Source: Leptospira wolffii serovar Khorat str. Khorat-H2 (GTDB lineage: Bacteria > Spirochaetota > Leptospiria > Leptospirales > Leptospiraceae). From it: a stretch of 64,000 nt of DNA. Made by a program: the position numbers and the translations under genes. Positions 37,459 to 47,505 of this stretch are shown here, one piece after another; within the stretch, counting starts at the first letter, position 1, and each line of letters opens with the position of its first letter. The notes beneath the pieces were generated by a model. It was not told the origin of the DNA, did no database searches, and saw only the letters and a list, made by a program, of their open reading frames with translations. Where the stretch lies: positions 806,001-870,000 of the forward strand of contig NZ_AKWX02000007.1 in assembly GCF_000306115.2 (NCBI RefSeq). The letters run 5' to 3'.

Positions 37459-39072
37459 TCAACGTGCCGAGGAATCGTAAGTCGCTCTAAGAGAATGGAT
37501 CAGATCTAAAGCTTCTTTCTCTTTGACTTTTCGTTCGGCTTCTTTCCAACCCAACGACTTGGCCAAGATGAGAGATACCGGCCCTGCGAGTTTCTCCGTT
37601 AATTTTAGATCCAGGAATTGTACCCGGAATCTTCTAGCAAGTACGTCGGTTACGCTCAAGGCAAATTCTTCTTTTGTGAACCATTCCACTTCTTCTTTGA
37701 AATATTCGACTCCTTTTGCAAGAGGAGTGGGCTTCTTCCCTAAGACCAGAAAGACTTCTCCGCCGTAATAATTCTGGAGTCGTTTTGCGGAAACTTCGCT
37801 TACCTTGTACATTTTTTGGATTTCTTGGTAGAGATTTTCCGCGTATCCAACTTTTCCGGGAAATGCGTAGGTAGTGGTTCTACTTTCTCCGAATTTTTCC
37901 AATCCACCTTCTAGTAACACTCTATCGATTAGGTCTTCCGCCATCTTACGATAGGTGGACCATTTTCCCCCGCCCATAGTGACGAGTCCGGATGAAGAGA
38001 CGAGAATCACTTCTTCTCTAGAAATGCTTTTGGTGTCCTGATTTCCTTCCGGAGAAATAAGAGGGCGAATTCCGGCGAAAACGGAAAGAATATCTTTTCG
38101 AGAAAGAGGTTTTGCTAAATAATCGGAACCGGTTTGGAGTAGGAACTCCACTTCGGATTCCAAAGGCATAGGATCTTCGGAAGCTTCATGGATAGGAGTG
38201 TCGGTGGTTCCAAGCACCACGTGATCCTCCCAAGGAATCAAAAACACCACTCTTCCGTCCTTGGTTTTAGGAATGATAAGCGCCGTATTGCAGGGAATGG
38301 TTTCTTTTTTGAAGACAAGATGGATCCCTTGGCTAGGAGAAAGAACACGATAGGTGCGTGGATCGTCTTTGAGACGTATATCGTCCACCCAGGGGCCGGT
38401 AGCGTTAACGACTACTTTTGCTTTTACGCTAATCACTTCTCCCGTGAGTAGATCCTTGATCTTTCCTCCTACGATTTTACCCTTCTTCTTTTCGAAGGAG
38501 ATTAACTCCGCACGACTCAGGACGGTCGCTCCTTCTTTGGAAGCGGCTCGGGCTAAGTTTACATTTAGGCGGGAATCGTTGAACTGAGAATCGTAATATA
38601 AGATCCCTCCTACGAGTCCCTTGGATTGGAGAGCCGGAAAATCTTTTAACACCTCTTCCTTGGATACTCTCTTGTGAGAGGGTAATTTCCCTCTCCAGGC
38701 CAGAATATCGTACATGGTCATTCCGATACTGTAATACGGTTTTTCGTAAAGTTTGTATGTAGGAAGAATGAAGGGCAGTGGTTTCACTAAATGGGGGGCG
38801 TTTTCCAAAAGTCTCTGTCTTTCCGTGAGCGCCTCGTGTATGAGTTTAAAATGAAACTGAGCCAGATAACGGACCCCGCCGTGAATCAATTTGGTGGAAC
38901 GGGAAGATGTGCCCGAAGCAAAATCGGATTTTTCCAGTAGGGCAACTTTCAGTCCTCTTAGGCTGGCGTCCAGAGCGGCGCCGGCACCCGTGGCACCTCC
39001 GCCTAAAATCAGGACGTCGAATTCTTCTTTAGAGAGTTTTTGAAACCGGTTTTTGCGGTCGTGTTTTTGCAT
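37459..39072 (-). CDS. glpD: Aerobic glycerol-3-phosphate dehydrogenase
   Basis: The 537-residue flavoprotein oxidises glycerol-3-phosphate to dihydroxyacetone phosphate and feeds electrons to quinone. It shows the FAD-binding start DVLILGGGATGAGAALDA, the family signature SGTSSRSTKLIHGGVRYL, and VVNATGPWVDDIR. The C-terminal domain (from about 400) is complete. It is a single-gene unit diverging from tyrS across 62 bp. In Leptospira, glycerol is a usable carbon source, which fits. Confidence 0.95.
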   Translation of the reverse strand: MQKHDRKNRFQKLSKEEFDVLILGGGATGAGAALDASLRGLKVALLEKSDFASGTSSRSTKLIHGGVRYLAQFHFKLIHEALTERQRLLENAPHLVKPLPFILPTYKLYEKPYYSIGMTMYDILAWRGKLPSHKRVSKEEVLKDFPALQSKGLVGGILYYDSQFNDSRLNVNLARAASKEGATVLSRAELISFEKKKGKIVGGKIKDLLTGEVISVKAKVVVNATGPWVDDIRLKDDPRTYRVLSPSQGIHLVFKKETIPCNTALIIPKTKDGRVVFLIPWEDHVVLGTTDTPIHEASEDPMPLESEVEFLLQTGSDYLAKPLSRKDILSVFAGIRPLISPEGNQDTKSISREEVILVSSSGLVTMGGGKWSTYRKMAEDLIDRVLLEGGLEKFGESRTTTYAFPGKVGYAENLYQEIQKMYKVSEVSAKRLQNYYGGEVFLVLGKKPTPLAKGVEYFKEEVEWFTKEEFALSVTDVLARRFRVQFLDLKLTEKLAGPVSLILAKSLGWKEAERKVKEKEALDLIHSLRATYDSSAR

Positions 39073-39134
39073 AGTCAGAGTCTTCCTGCTTTACAGGCTG
39101 ATTTCGCTAGTTGAAATTGCAATAAAAGAGCCAA

Positions 39135-40352
39135 ATGGAACCTAAAAAACAATTAGAATTGATCCGACGTGGAACCGTCGACTTAATCAGCGAGGAGGAA
39201 TTGACCTCCAAACTCACCAAGAAAAAATCCTTAAAAATCAAGGCCGGCTTCGATCCCACGGCTCCCGATTTGCATCTTGGCCATTTCGTATTACTCAGAA
39301 AACTCAGGCACTTCCAGGACCTGGGTCACGAGGTGAATTTTCTACTAGGGGATTTTACCGCAATGATCGGAGATCCCACAGGGAAATCCGAAACCCGGAA
39401 GAGACTTTCCCGGGACGAAGTTCTAAAGAATTCCGAAACCTATCAAAGCCAGGTATTCAAGGTCCTGGACAAGGAAAAGACCAAGATCGTTTATAATTCC
39501 GCCTGGTGCGCCAGTATGAAATTCGAGGACGTATTAGTCCTCACCTCCAAATACAGCGTAGCTCAGATTTTGGAGAGAGACGATTTCAGTAAAAGATACA
39601 GCGGAGGACAACCCATCTCCCTGATAGAATTCCTATATCCCTTGGTCCAAGGCTACGATTCCGTAGAAATGGAAGCGGACGTGGAACTGGGGGGAACCGA
39701 CCAGAAATTCAATCTGCTGGTGGGAAGAGAACTCCAAAGACAGTACGGAAAAGAGGCTCAGTGCGTGATCACACTTCCTCTCCTTGTGGGACTGGACGGT
39801 GTGAAAAAAATGTCCAAGTCATTAGGCAATTACGTTGGAATCACCGAAGAGCCCATCGATATGTTCGGAAAGCTCATGTCCATCTCTGACGATCTGATGT
39901 GGAATTATTTCGAACTTTTGACCGATCTTCCCATGGACCAGGTGCAGGAAAGAAAGAAAGGTATCCAGTCCGGAGGACTCCATCCTAAGGAAGTCAAGAC
40001 GGAACTCGCCAAATTGATCATGGACCAATTCTCTCCGTCGGATGCGAATACCGCCGCGATCGAAGAATGGAACCGGGTGCATAATCCCAAGGCTAGGGCG
40101 GTTCCGGAAGACGTTCCTGTGACCCAACTCGGGCCCGAATTCTTCGAGGAGTCCGATTCTCCTCAGCTAGCTTGGATTCTCGCCAAACTAGGATTTGTTC
40201 CTTCCGTCTCCGAAGGCAGGAGGATCATCAAGTCCGGGGGGATTTATGTCGACGAAGAGAAACTCACGGATGAAAAATTTAGTATTTCCAAAGGCGCAGA
40301 ATACTTGATCCGACAGGGTAAGAAAGGAAAATTCATCCGTCTGGTAGGCTGA
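39135..40352 (+). CDS. tyrS: Tyrosyl-tRNA synthetase
   Basis: The 405-residue class I synthetase charges tRNA-Tyr. The HIGH-type motif is HLGH at 47-50, and KMSKS is at 225-229; the C-terminal S4 RNA-binding domain ([19 protein letters not shown]) is present. It belongs to the TyrRS group with HLGH and a shorter linker, common in many bacteria. The next gene follows after 7 bp, suggesting one transcript. Confidence 0.96.
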   Translation: MEPKKQLELIRRGTVDLISEEELTSKLTKKKSLKIKAGFDPTAPDLHLGHFVLLRKLRHFQDLGHEVNFLLGDFTAMIGDPTGKSETRKRLSRDEVLKNSETYQSQVFKVLDKEKTKIVYNSAWCASMKFEDVLVLTSKYSVAQILERDDFSKRYSGGQPISLIEFLYPLVQGYDSVEMEADVELGGTDQKFNLLVGRELQRQYGKEAQCVITLPLLVGLDGVKKMSKSLGNYVGITEEPIDMFGKLMSISDDLMWNYFELLTDLPMDQVQERKKGIQSGGLHPKEVKTELAKLIMDQFSPSDANTAAIEEWNRVHNPKARAVPEDVPVTQLGPEFFEESDSPQLAWILAKLGFVPSVSEGRRIIKSGGIYVDEEKLTDEKFSISKGAEYLIRQGKKGKFIRLVG

Positions 40353-40359
40353 CGGTATC

Positions 40360-41559
40360 ATGCTGAGCGAAGAAGAATCTTCCGTACTATCCAAAACCAT
40401 CCGAGAAATCCAGGACACGGGTATTCAATCCGAGGTCTTGGAGAGGAAGTTTCGTTCCATTCGGATCTTTAGTTCCGCTTTCTTCTTCTTACTTTTAAGC
40501 CTCACTACCGTTTTCGCTTTAGCTAGACGATTGGATTCTCTCCAGACGACCGTAGACAAACAAAGCCAAGTCATTTCCGTTCTCTCCGAAGACATTACTA
40601 GTTTAAGGCTGGAAGAACAACAGAGAGAAGAGGAAGTCCTCAGATTCAAGTCCTCCATCTTGGACGACGTTCCCGAAGGGGACTTGAGCGATGAGGTGGA
40701 AAAGAATCTATCCTCTCTAAACGCCGTAGTCTCTTCTCCTGGATCCGGAAAAAATATCAGCCGGGGAAATCCGAAATTCAAAGAGATCGCTCTCACATTC
40801 GATTTGGGGACGGGAGAGGATCTGCAAATTCTTTACGATTTTATGATGCGTTTTCCTATTAAGGTGACTCTTTTTGTTTCCAACGAAAATCCCGCAAAAA
40901 AGGGAGGATCCTTATTTTCCAAGACCAACCTGGTATATTTGAAAAAATTGCAGGCCTTACAAGGAAGAGTAGTATTCGGAAACCATACCTGGAGTCATTT
41001 CAATCTTCCTCGAAGTTTAAAGGAAACTTCTCTACGTAAAAGAGCCTTACTCAGCTACGTAGCCGACGAGATCCCGGATTTCAATACGTTGATGGAAGAG
41101 CTGACCTCGGTGGAGGAAAAATTCAAAACTATCACGGGAGCGGAGTTAACCAAATACTATCGCTTACCCTACGGAGCGGTGGATCCGATTATTTTGGACG
41201 TATACGCTACCCAAGGATATGAGAACCATATTTTTTGGAGCAATAATACCGTAGGTTCTTTGGACGTTCCTGACTTCGTATATAAGAAATATATCACAAA
41301 GAAGGACCCGATAACGGGTAAAACAAAACTTCTACAAAATCCGCATTATAAGACCAAACAGGAAATGTTGGATTTTCTGTATCGCTGGGAATCTTCGGAT
41401 AAGAATGGAATGAACGGCGCAATCATCCTCATGCACCTAGGTTCTCCCCGTCAATCGGAGAAACTGATCTATATTCTGCCGGATTTCATCCAGGCGATGT
41501 TGGATAAAGGATATAGATTCGCTACCATTCCGGAAGTTCTAAACGACCAGCAAGACTAA
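40360..41559 (+). CDS. Membrane-anchored polysaccharide deacetylase (NodB-like)
   Basis: The 399-residue protein has a short cytoplasmic tail, one membrane helix (about 36-52), a coiled-coil stretch to about 105 and a NodB deacetylase domain. Catalytic marks are ALTFDLGTGEDL, where the first Asp is the general base (the usual second Asp of the TFDD pair is Leu), and GNHTWSHFNL supplying the H-x(3)-H metal pair; RLPYGAVDP matches the RxPYG motif. It likely removes acetyl groups from peptidoglycan or another envelope glycan in the periplasm. Its last 4 bases overlap the convergent lipoprotein gene. Confidence 0.82.
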   Translation: MLSEEESSVLSKTIREIQDTGIQSEVLERKFRSIRIFSSAFFFLLLSLTTVFALARRLDSLQTTVDKQSQVISVLSEDITSLRLEEQQREEEVLRFKSSILDDVPEGDLSDEVEKNLSSLNAVVSSPGSGKNISRGNPKFKEIALTFDLGTGEDLQILYDFMMRFPIKVTLFVSNENPAKKGGSLFSKTNLVYLKKLQALQGRVVFGNHTWSHFNLPRSLKETSLRKRALLSYVADEIPDFNTLMEELTSVEEKFKTITGAELTKYYRLPYGAVDPIILDVYATQGYENHIFWSNNTVGSLDVPDFVYKKYITKKDPITGKTKLLQNPHYKTKQEMLDFLYRWESSDKNGMNGAIILMHLGSPRQSEKLIYILPDFIQAMLDKGYRFATIPEVLNDQQD

Positions 41560-42221
41560 CGCCAGAAACCGGATTCTTTTCCTTTTAAAATAGAATCTTC
41601 GCCTAAGATTTTCACCGCCTGTTCGAATTCAGGTCCGGGCAATTCCAAAAAAGGAGAAGTAAATAAGAATACGGAAGACCAATATACGTTCACCGACTTA
41701 AAATTAGAGAATTTTCCCACTCGATTTCCTTTCTTATCCAAAATCTCGTAAGATAAAACGAAACGATATCGGTCCACTGCGGGAGCGAAGCCCAAAGTGG
41801 CGATGTTTAGAATACTGGCAAAGGTACCTCTATAAAGAATCTGCTCGTCTAGATTGATCTTGAGTAAAAGATCGTAATCTCTCTCTACGAAAAGATTTTC
41901 TCCCCGGACCCATCCCGCATCCGTAAAGGAGCGAAGCAATCCTTCGAAGAACGGGTCTTTGTCTCCTCCTCTAACGATATCCTGGCAACCCTTGGAATTG
42001 GTATGCAAAGAAGGAGAATCCGGAAAGCCGGAATCGTGAAAAGAACGACCGCATGCGTATTCGATCTTCAATTTCGGAAAAAAGGAAAGCTTACTAGCTC
42101 TTTCCGAAGATGCAGGCTTAGTATCCACCAGAAAAGCTTGGGGATATCCTCCACATCGGAGAAGAAGGAAGATTGGAATTAGTATTAAAAAGAATAGATT
42201 TCTGACGGGTTTTATATTCAT
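41556..42221 (-). CDS. Lipoprotein of unknown function, 221 residues
   Basis: A signal II sequence, MNIKPVRNLFFLILIPIFLLLRC, leads to a lipid Cys at 23, then GGYPQAFLVDTK. The mature body is compact, with IEYACGRSFHD, a strand-rich middle and FVLSYEILDKKGNRVGKF, and I do not recognise it. The start CGGYPQAFL resembles CAAPQAFLE in the 47-residue lipoprotein encoded 12 bp upstream. It is the last gene of a run that includes the RND pump and def; an assisting role to the pump is possible but unproven. Confidence 0.72.
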   Translation of the reverse strand: MNIKPVRNLFFLILIPIFLLLRCGGYPQAFLVDTKPASSERASKLSFFPKLKIEYACGRSFHDSGFPDSPSLHTNSKGCQDIVRGGDKDPFFEGLLRSFTDAGWVRGENLFVERDYDLLLKINLDEQILYRGTFASILNIATLGFAPAVDRYRFVLSYEILDKKGNRVGKFSNFKSVNVYWSSVFLFTSPFLELPGPEFEQAVKILGEDSILKGKESGFWR

Positions 42222-42233
42222 AAGTGTCTTTGT

Positions 42234-42377
42234 TTAAGGTTGCGGCATCTCATTCTTATTCGATTCTAAGAAGGCTTGAGGAGCAGCACAGGATTGCAAA
42301 GCGGTTAAAAGTAGAATGAAAAATACGATCCGGTGAGCACTAACCAAATTTAAAAATCGGATCCTTGAGCATTTCAT
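42234..42377 (-). CDS. Small lipoprotein, 47 residues
   Basis: A short frame beginning ATG at 42377 encodes MKCSRIRFLNLVSAHRI, a hydrophobic stretch VFFILLLTA and a lipobox LQSC with lipid Cys at 30, leaving a mature peptide of 18 residues (CAAPQAFLESNKNEMPQP). A TTG in frame at 42344 is a possible shorter start; ribosome binding is weak for both (AAGAG abuts the ATG). It fills the gap between the RND transporter (32 bp upstream) and the larger lipoprotein (12 bp downstream). The shared CxxxPQAFL beginning with that neighbour supports that it is real, or a leftover of a duplication. No function is known to me. Confidence 0.6.
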   Translation of the reverse strand: MKCSRIRFLNLVSAHRIVFFILLLTALQSCAAPQAFLESNKNEMPQP

Positions 42378-42409
42378 CTCTTAATCGACTCATCTTCGAC
42401 CGGACGAAT

Positions 42410-45400
42410 CTACTTCTTCTTCTTTCCGTTTCCGGAAACGGAAGTCGGAATATAAGAATACGAAGGCTCCGATTTTATTTTCGGTCCGAAGAGCCTACGT
42501 CTCTTTTCCGAGAACCAGGTCTGGAACCTATACATGTGCAGATAAAATACCGGAACCATGACAAGTGTGATCACGCTTGCGAACGCCAGTCCCCATCCGA
42601 ACGCCAAAGCCATCGGAACCAAGAACGGATCGTAGCCTCCGATCCCGTAGGCAGTGGGCAAGAGTCCGAGTACCGTCGTGACCGTCGTCAAGGTCACCGC
42701 ACGTAATCTTAGATTTCCGGTATCTAGCAAGATCTCAATGATATCCTTATTCGGATATTCTTTACGCAAAGAATTTGCAAAATCCACAAGTACTATGGAA
42801 TCGTTCACTACCACTCCGGCCAGTCCCACGATCCCGAGCATCGCCAAAAATCCAAAAGGTTCGCCATGACTCACAAACGCAAGAATCACTCCGATAAAGG
42901 AGAACGGAATCGCACTGCCGATTACGAAAGGTTGCATCAAAGAACCGAATTGGGAAGCGATAATGATGTACATAATCAGAAGCGCCATCAAGAATAGAAA
43001 TCCTAAGGATCCCATAGATTCCTCGGTATCCTTATTTTCTCCCCCGAAACGGACGATATAACCCGGATATTTATCTATGATCTTCTCCTTCAACGCCAGT
43101 TTCTTTGCCTGATCGTTCACGAATTTGGAGTTGGATTGGTTTCCAGCGGCTAAATTTCCCGTTACTGTCACGAGTCTCTTTCCGTCGAGGTGATTGATAT
43201 TCGAAACTCCCGGAAGTCTCTGCATAGTCACCAAACGGGAGACAGGGATCATCTTGCCGATCGAATTCGAAACATATACGTGATTCAGACTATCCACGGA
43301 TTTACGGTACGATTCCGGAAAACGGACCTTGACCTCGACTTCCTCATCCGTTCGTTTGATCTTAGTCGCTACGGTTCCTTGGAAAGCGGTATTGATCGCT
43401 TGCGCCACTTTTGCTACGGAAACCCCGGCGGTAGACGCAAGTGACTCACTCACCTTGATCCGTACTTCGTCCTTTCCTTCGTTGAAATCGTCCGTGATAT
43501 CCGTGACCCCGTTGATCTGTCCGAGTACCTTTTTGTAATCGGCTGCAATTTTGAGAAGAGTATCGTAATTATCTCCTCTGATTTCGATTGCGACCGGTTT
43601 TCCTACTGGAGGTCCTCCGGAGACTTTTTCATATTCTAAAGAGAGCAATTTTCCACGGAGAGAAGCAAATTCCTCCGGAATGACGACGGGCTCGGGAGAA
43701 TCGCAAGTATTCTTCTTTCCCTTACTTTCTTCCTCGATTTTTTTCTCTTCTATTTGGCGGGAAGTCTCGTTTAGAAGCCACAGAGTTCTTCTTCTAAGTC
43801 TCTGTACGATATCGTCCGTCTTATGGCATTTTTTTCTATTTTCTTCGGCGGTTAGATAGGCCATCACCATTCCGAAATGTTTTCCTCTCTTTGTAAAAGG
43901 ATCGTTCGGGTTTGCCTGGATGATTCCTACTCGGGTCGCGTAATTCTCCAAATCTTCGGAAGGGATCTTTGCGATTTCGTTTTCGATCACGCTTAGATAA
44001 CGATACGTCTCCGTAAGATTCGCTCCCGTTTTCGCGGTGACCTTCACGTAAAATTGATCCACCGATCCTGGAAATAGTTTGAACGAAGAGAATAGTTTGA
44101 GCATTACGAAACTTAAAATTAACAGGGCGACGATTCCGAATGTCATCATTTTCGGATGATGTAATGCGAATCGCAAAGTAGGAATGTATTTCGTATTTCT
44201 GAATTTAGCGAACCATCCGGACTCTTCCTTGATCTCCCCCGATTTCACTCCTCCCTTGTTGATATCGTAAAGATGGTTGGGAAGAATAAAGAACGCTTCC
44301 ATCAAAGACGCGCAAAGCGCGATAATCACTACGAGAGGAATACTGAATACGAATTTGCCGAAAATTCCCGGCATAAAGAGTAGGGGAGCGAAGGCCGCGA
44401 TCGTAGTGGTAACGGTCGCGGTCACAGGAGAGACTACTTCCAAGGTTCCCTTTAGAGTCGCTTCGTAGGGAGGAAGTCCTTCTTCTATATATCTATATAC
44501 GTTTTCGCAGATAATGATCGCATCGTCTACCAGGATACCTACGACCAAAACCAATCCGAACATGGAGATCAGATTCAAGGTGATTCCGAACTGATCCATA
44601 ATGAGAAACGTCGCCCCGAAAGAAACCGGGATCCCCAAGGCGGTCATAAGAGCCACTCTCCATCCTAGAAAGAAGAATAGGGATCCGGTAACGAGAATCA
44701 TTCCGAAGGCCGCATTAGAAACGAGTACATTCAATCTTCGCTTGATGTATTTGGATAGATCGTTTACGAATGCGTATTGGAATTCCGGCGTGGACTTCTT
44801 GAATTTTTCCACGGTAGCTTTTACGGAATCCACGACGAGAATTGCATCCGCGCTCCGTCTCTTTAATACTGTCAGCGCTACGGTTTTAGTGCCGTTCACA
44901 TTCTCGATATAATCGGCTTCTCTTAAGCCTTCCGTGACCTTGGCTACGTCCTGGATACGAATCGCATTTCCGATTTCGTTTCCTCGTACATGCACCTTGG
45001 AAATCTCCTCCGGAGTGTCGAATTCTCCTATGGTTCTAAGAATTATTTCCTTATCCGAACCGGTGATATTCCCACCCGGAACGTTTACGTTACGGTTTTT
45101 TAATGCATTAATTACATCCTGACCGGTAAGGTAGAATCCGAAAAGACTGCTCGGGAAAATATCCACCTGCATTTCGGTTTCTCTCCATCCTCTTCTGGAA
45201 ACCTTAGCCACCCCCGAAATATCCAGTAGAGCCTGCTCCAGGATCTTTGCCTGAGCCCTGAGTCTTTTTTCAGCCTCTACGGATCCGTCATCGTCTCTCA
45301 AAGTGATGGATACCTCGATTACGGGAGTACGGGCTGTCGTAATCTCCGTGACTAAAGGATCTTCCGCTTCTTCGGGTAAATCTTCCACTCGGTCGATGGC

Positions 45401-45736
45401 GGACTTGATATCATCCACCACTTTCTGGGTATCCTTTACATCCGGATCTAAGGTGATCACGATTCCGGATCTACCTTCGATGGAGGCGGATCTGTATTCT
45501 TTGATACCGTCCACTTCCTTTACCGCTTTCTCGAGCGGATTTGTGACTAGCTTTTCCACTTCTTGGGGAGATGCGCCCAGATACAGAGTGGATACGGAAA
45601 CGATATCGAAATTGATGTTCGGAAAGGCTTCCCGATTCATTGTGAAAGCTTTAAAGCCTCCCGCAATGATGATCAAAAAGGTGAGTAGATTTACGAAGAT
45701 ACTCTTCGAGAGAAAATATTCGATGATGGATTTCAT
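42410..45736 (-). CDS. RND-family efflux transporter permease
   Basis: The 1108-residue protein is a full RND pump: an N-terminal helix, the first periplasmic domain with the porter region, helices 2-6 containing [21 protein letters not shown] (proton-relay Asp pair), a second periplasmic domain interrupted by a charged insert around residues 660-690, and helices 8-12 with [14 protein letters not shown]. These pumps drive drugs, lipids or metals outward with the proton gradient. There is no membrane fusion protein or TolC gene beside it, unlike the standard operons; instead def lies 35 bp upstream and two lipoproteins follow. The substrate is unknown. Confidence 0.92.
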   Translation of the reverse strand: MKSIIEYFLSKSIFVNLLTFLIIIAGGFKAFTMNREAFPNINFDIVSVSTLYLGASPQEVEKLVTNPLEKAVKEVDGIKEYRSASIEGRSGIVITLDPDVKDTQKVVDDIKSAIDRVEDLPEEAEDPLVTEITTARTPVIEVSITLRDDDGSVEAEKRLRAQAKILEQALLDISGVAKVSRRGWRETEMQVDIFPSSLFGFYLTGQDVINALKNRNVNVPGGNITGSDKEIILRTIGEFDTPEEISKVHVRGNEIGNAIRIQDVAKVTEGLREADYIENVNGTKTVALTVLKRRSADAILVVDSVKATVEKFKKSTPEFQYAFVNDLSKYIKRRLNVLVSNAAFGMILVTGSLFFFLGWRVALMTALGIPVSFGATFLIMDQFGITLNLISMFGLVLVVGILVDDAIIICENVYRYIEEGLPPYEATLKGTLEVVSPVTATVTTTIAAFAPLLFMPGIFGKFVFSIPLVVIIALCASLMEAFFILPNHLYDINKGGVKSGEIKEESGWFAKFRNTKYIPTLRFALHHPKMMTFGIVALLILSFVMLKLFSSFKLFPGSVDQFYVKVTAKTGANLTETYRYLSVIENEIAKIPSEDLENYATRVGIIQANPNDPFTKRGKHFGMVMAYLTAEENRKKCHKTDDIVQRLRRRTLWLLNETSRQIEEKKIEEESKGKKNTCDSPEPVVIPEEFASLRGKLLSLEYEKVSGGPPVGKPVAIEIRGDNYDTLLKIAADYKKVLGQINGVTDITDDFNEGKDEVRIKVSESLASTAGVSVAKVAQAINTAFQGTVATKIKRTDEEVEVKVRFPESYRKSVDSLNHVYVSNSIGKMIPVSRLVTMQRLPGVSNINHLDGKRLVTVTGNLAAGNQSNSKFVNDQAKKLALKEKIIDKYPGYIVRFGGENKDTEESMGSLGFLFLMALLIMYIIIASQFGSLMQPFVIGSAIPFSFIGVILAFVSHGEPFGFLAMLGIVGLAGVVVNDSIVLVDFANSLRKEYPNKDIIEILLDTGNLRLRAVTLTTVTTVLGLLPTAYGIGGYDPFLVPMALAFGWGLAFASVITLVMVPVFYLHMYRFQTWFSEKRRRLFGPKIKSEPSYSYIPTSVSGNGKKKK

Positions 45737-45771
45737 GAGTTCTTACGCTTGGGGGTTTTAATTATCGAGGA

Positions 45772-46302
45772 TCAGTCTAGGATAGGACCGGACAATTCCA
45801 TGGAATCGTTGAATCCGAACATCTTAGTGCTTTTGAGTCGGTCTACATAGAGTATTCCGTTCAAATGGTCGCACTCATGCTGGTATACGATCGCTTGGTA
45901 TCCTTGGATGGTTTCGTCATGGGAATTTCCCTTTTCATCCATCCATTTTATTCTGATCTTATTGGGTCTTTCCACATAGCCTCTCATTCCCGGAACGGAA
46001 AGACAACCTTCCCAGTTACCGTCTACGGATTCGGTGAGAGGAGTGATTTCCGGATTGATGAGGATTTTTTCCGGAACGGTAACCGAGCCGTCATCGTCCG
46101 GTTCCGAACCTACGACCACGATCTTTTTCATGATTCCGATCTGAGGGGCGGCCAGTCCCACTCCGTCCGCGTGGCGCATGGTATCGAACATATCTCGGAT
46201 CAATTTCTTGAATTCCTTTGTACTCAATTCGTCCGGGTGAACGGACTCGCTCGTTTTACGAAGCAGAGGATCTCCGATTTTAAGAATTTTACGTACCGAC
46301 AT
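45772..46302 (-). CDS. def: Peptide deformylase
   Basis: The 176-residue metalloenzyme removes the formyl group from new proteins. Its three motifs are present: [18 protein letters not shown] (metal Cys) and QHECDHLNG (HExxH). Length and motif spacing are normal. The start is 3 bp after the upstream unknown gene's end region (46305), so it is inside the same transcript, and the RND gene follows after 35 bp. Confidence 0.96.
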   Translation of the reverse strand: MSVRKILKIGDPLLRKTSESVHPDELSTKEFKKLIRDMFDTMRHADGVGLAAPQIGIMKKIVVVGSEPDDDGSVTVPEKILINPEITPLTESVDGNWEGCLSVPGMRGYVERPNKIRIKWMDEKGNSHDETIQGYQAIVYQHECDHLNGILYVDRLKSTKMFGFNDSMELSGPILD

Positions 46303-46304
46303 AT

Positions 46305-46991
46305 TTAGAACCTGGTCCTAGTGGCTGCTTTCGGCTGTTTTTGCCCACCAGATTTTAAGAACGCTTCTAAGATTTTAGACAGCTTTTCCGTATCGGGTTC
46401 CGAAAATCTAGGATTTCGAGTCTCCCAACGAAAGACCTGCAAGCTTTCTGATAATTTAATTAGATCTTCCGACTGAGACGCACTCGTTCCCGTGGTCCTG
46501 GGGAGTAAGATTCCCAACGGAACCGAAAGGGGTTTCCGATACAATTCATCCTTCTCTAGACCGTTCCAAATCTTTTCCAACCGGAACGGGTCGCCGAATA
46601 TCTTTCCGATCTGCGGGAGATTTCTCAAAAACCAGTCGGCCTTTTCTATCCAGGAAAGAGAGAGACCGGAAACAGGTAGGGGTTGGGGGAAAATCAGGAA
46701 GGCGGAATGTACTAAATCGGGAGAATTTTCTAAAAAAGGCCATACCGTTCGGACGGAAAAACCTTCCGAGACTAGAATCGGTTTTCTCTTTCTATTTTTT
46801 ACGAAAGAATGCAGTTCCGAAACGGGGAATTCCGAAGATTTTTCCGGACTTTCCGCAATCGTGAGATAGTATTCGTTGGAAAGTTCGGGGGAGAAAGAAC
46901 GATCGAAGGATCGAAACGGATCCCTTAGCCAAATGACTTCTTGGCCTTTCGGATTTCCTCTACTTGTAAAAGTCCAGCGGTTCTCTTGCAT
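46305..46991 (-). CDS. Hypothetical protein, 228 residues
   Basis: I do not recognise this soluble protein. It lacks a signal peptide. Two hydrophobic strand-helix stretches, [20 protein letters not shown] and [18 protein letters not shown], recall an alpha/beta-hydrolase-type core but without a clear GxSxG nucleophile elbow. The ATG at 46991 is chosen; a TTG nine bases upstream is also open. It directly precedes def (2-bp gap), so it may be co-translated with it. Confidence 0.55.
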   Translation of the reverse strand: MQENRWTFTSRGNPKGQEVIWLRDPFRSFDRSFSPELSNEYYLTIAESPEKSSEFPVSELHSFVKNRKRKPILVSEGFSVRTVWPFLENSPDLVHSAFLIFPQPLPVSGLSLSWIEKADWFLRNLPQIGKIFGDPFRLEKIWNGLEKDELYRKPLSVPLGILLPRTTGTSASQSEDLIKLSESLQVFRWETRNPRFSEPDTEKLSKILEAFLKSGGQKQPKAATRTRF

Positions 46992-47056
46992 AGATCCCAA
47001 AAGATATTGACAGTGTTCGCTAAAAGAAACTATCTATAGGGTTGAGTTGGAGGGTG

Positions 47057-47130
<74 letters not shown>

Positions 47131-47190
47131 TGAATTCCAAATTGGCGTTCCGGGGCCTACTGTCAATAGATAATTCATAGGAGCATTCGG

Positions 47191-47496
47191 ATGAGCGATT
47201 CCGTCGAGGAACTACAGAAAAAAATAAAGATCCAGAACGATATTATCAAGGGTTACGAAAAAGTTCTGAGATTGAACGAGCAGGAATTAGAAAACGCCGA
47301 CGAGATCATCCGGATGTACGAAACTATTATCCAATATTCCGGACAAGAATTGAAAGACGTGAAAGAAGCTTTCGACGCAACTTCCGTCGTTACCAATTTA
47401 TCCAGGGACGAATTGATTTCCGCGATGAATCGCATCAAAGAATTAGAACATGCGAATAAAAAACTGAGGGAAGAATCCCTTAAATTCCAATCTTAA
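47191..47496 (+). CDS. Small coiled-coil protein upstream of the PP2C sensor
   Basis: The 101-residue protein is almost wholly helical and acidic, with heptad patterns from residue 5 to 95 (EELQKKIKIQNDII, YEKVLRLNEQELENADEII) and an internal repeat of the DEII-MYE / QNDIIKGYE type. No catalytic motif is visible. AGGAG lies 8 bases before the ATG. Its stop is 9 bp before the TTG start of the GAF-PP2C protein, in the same frame, so the two are likely co-expressed and may work together. Confidence 0.7.
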   Translation: MSDSVEELQKKIKIQNDIIKGYEKVLRLNEQELENADEIIRMYETIIQYSGQELKDVKEAFDATSVVTNLSRDELISAMNRIKELEHANKKLREESLKFQS

Positions 47497-47505
47497 AATC
47501 CAGCC

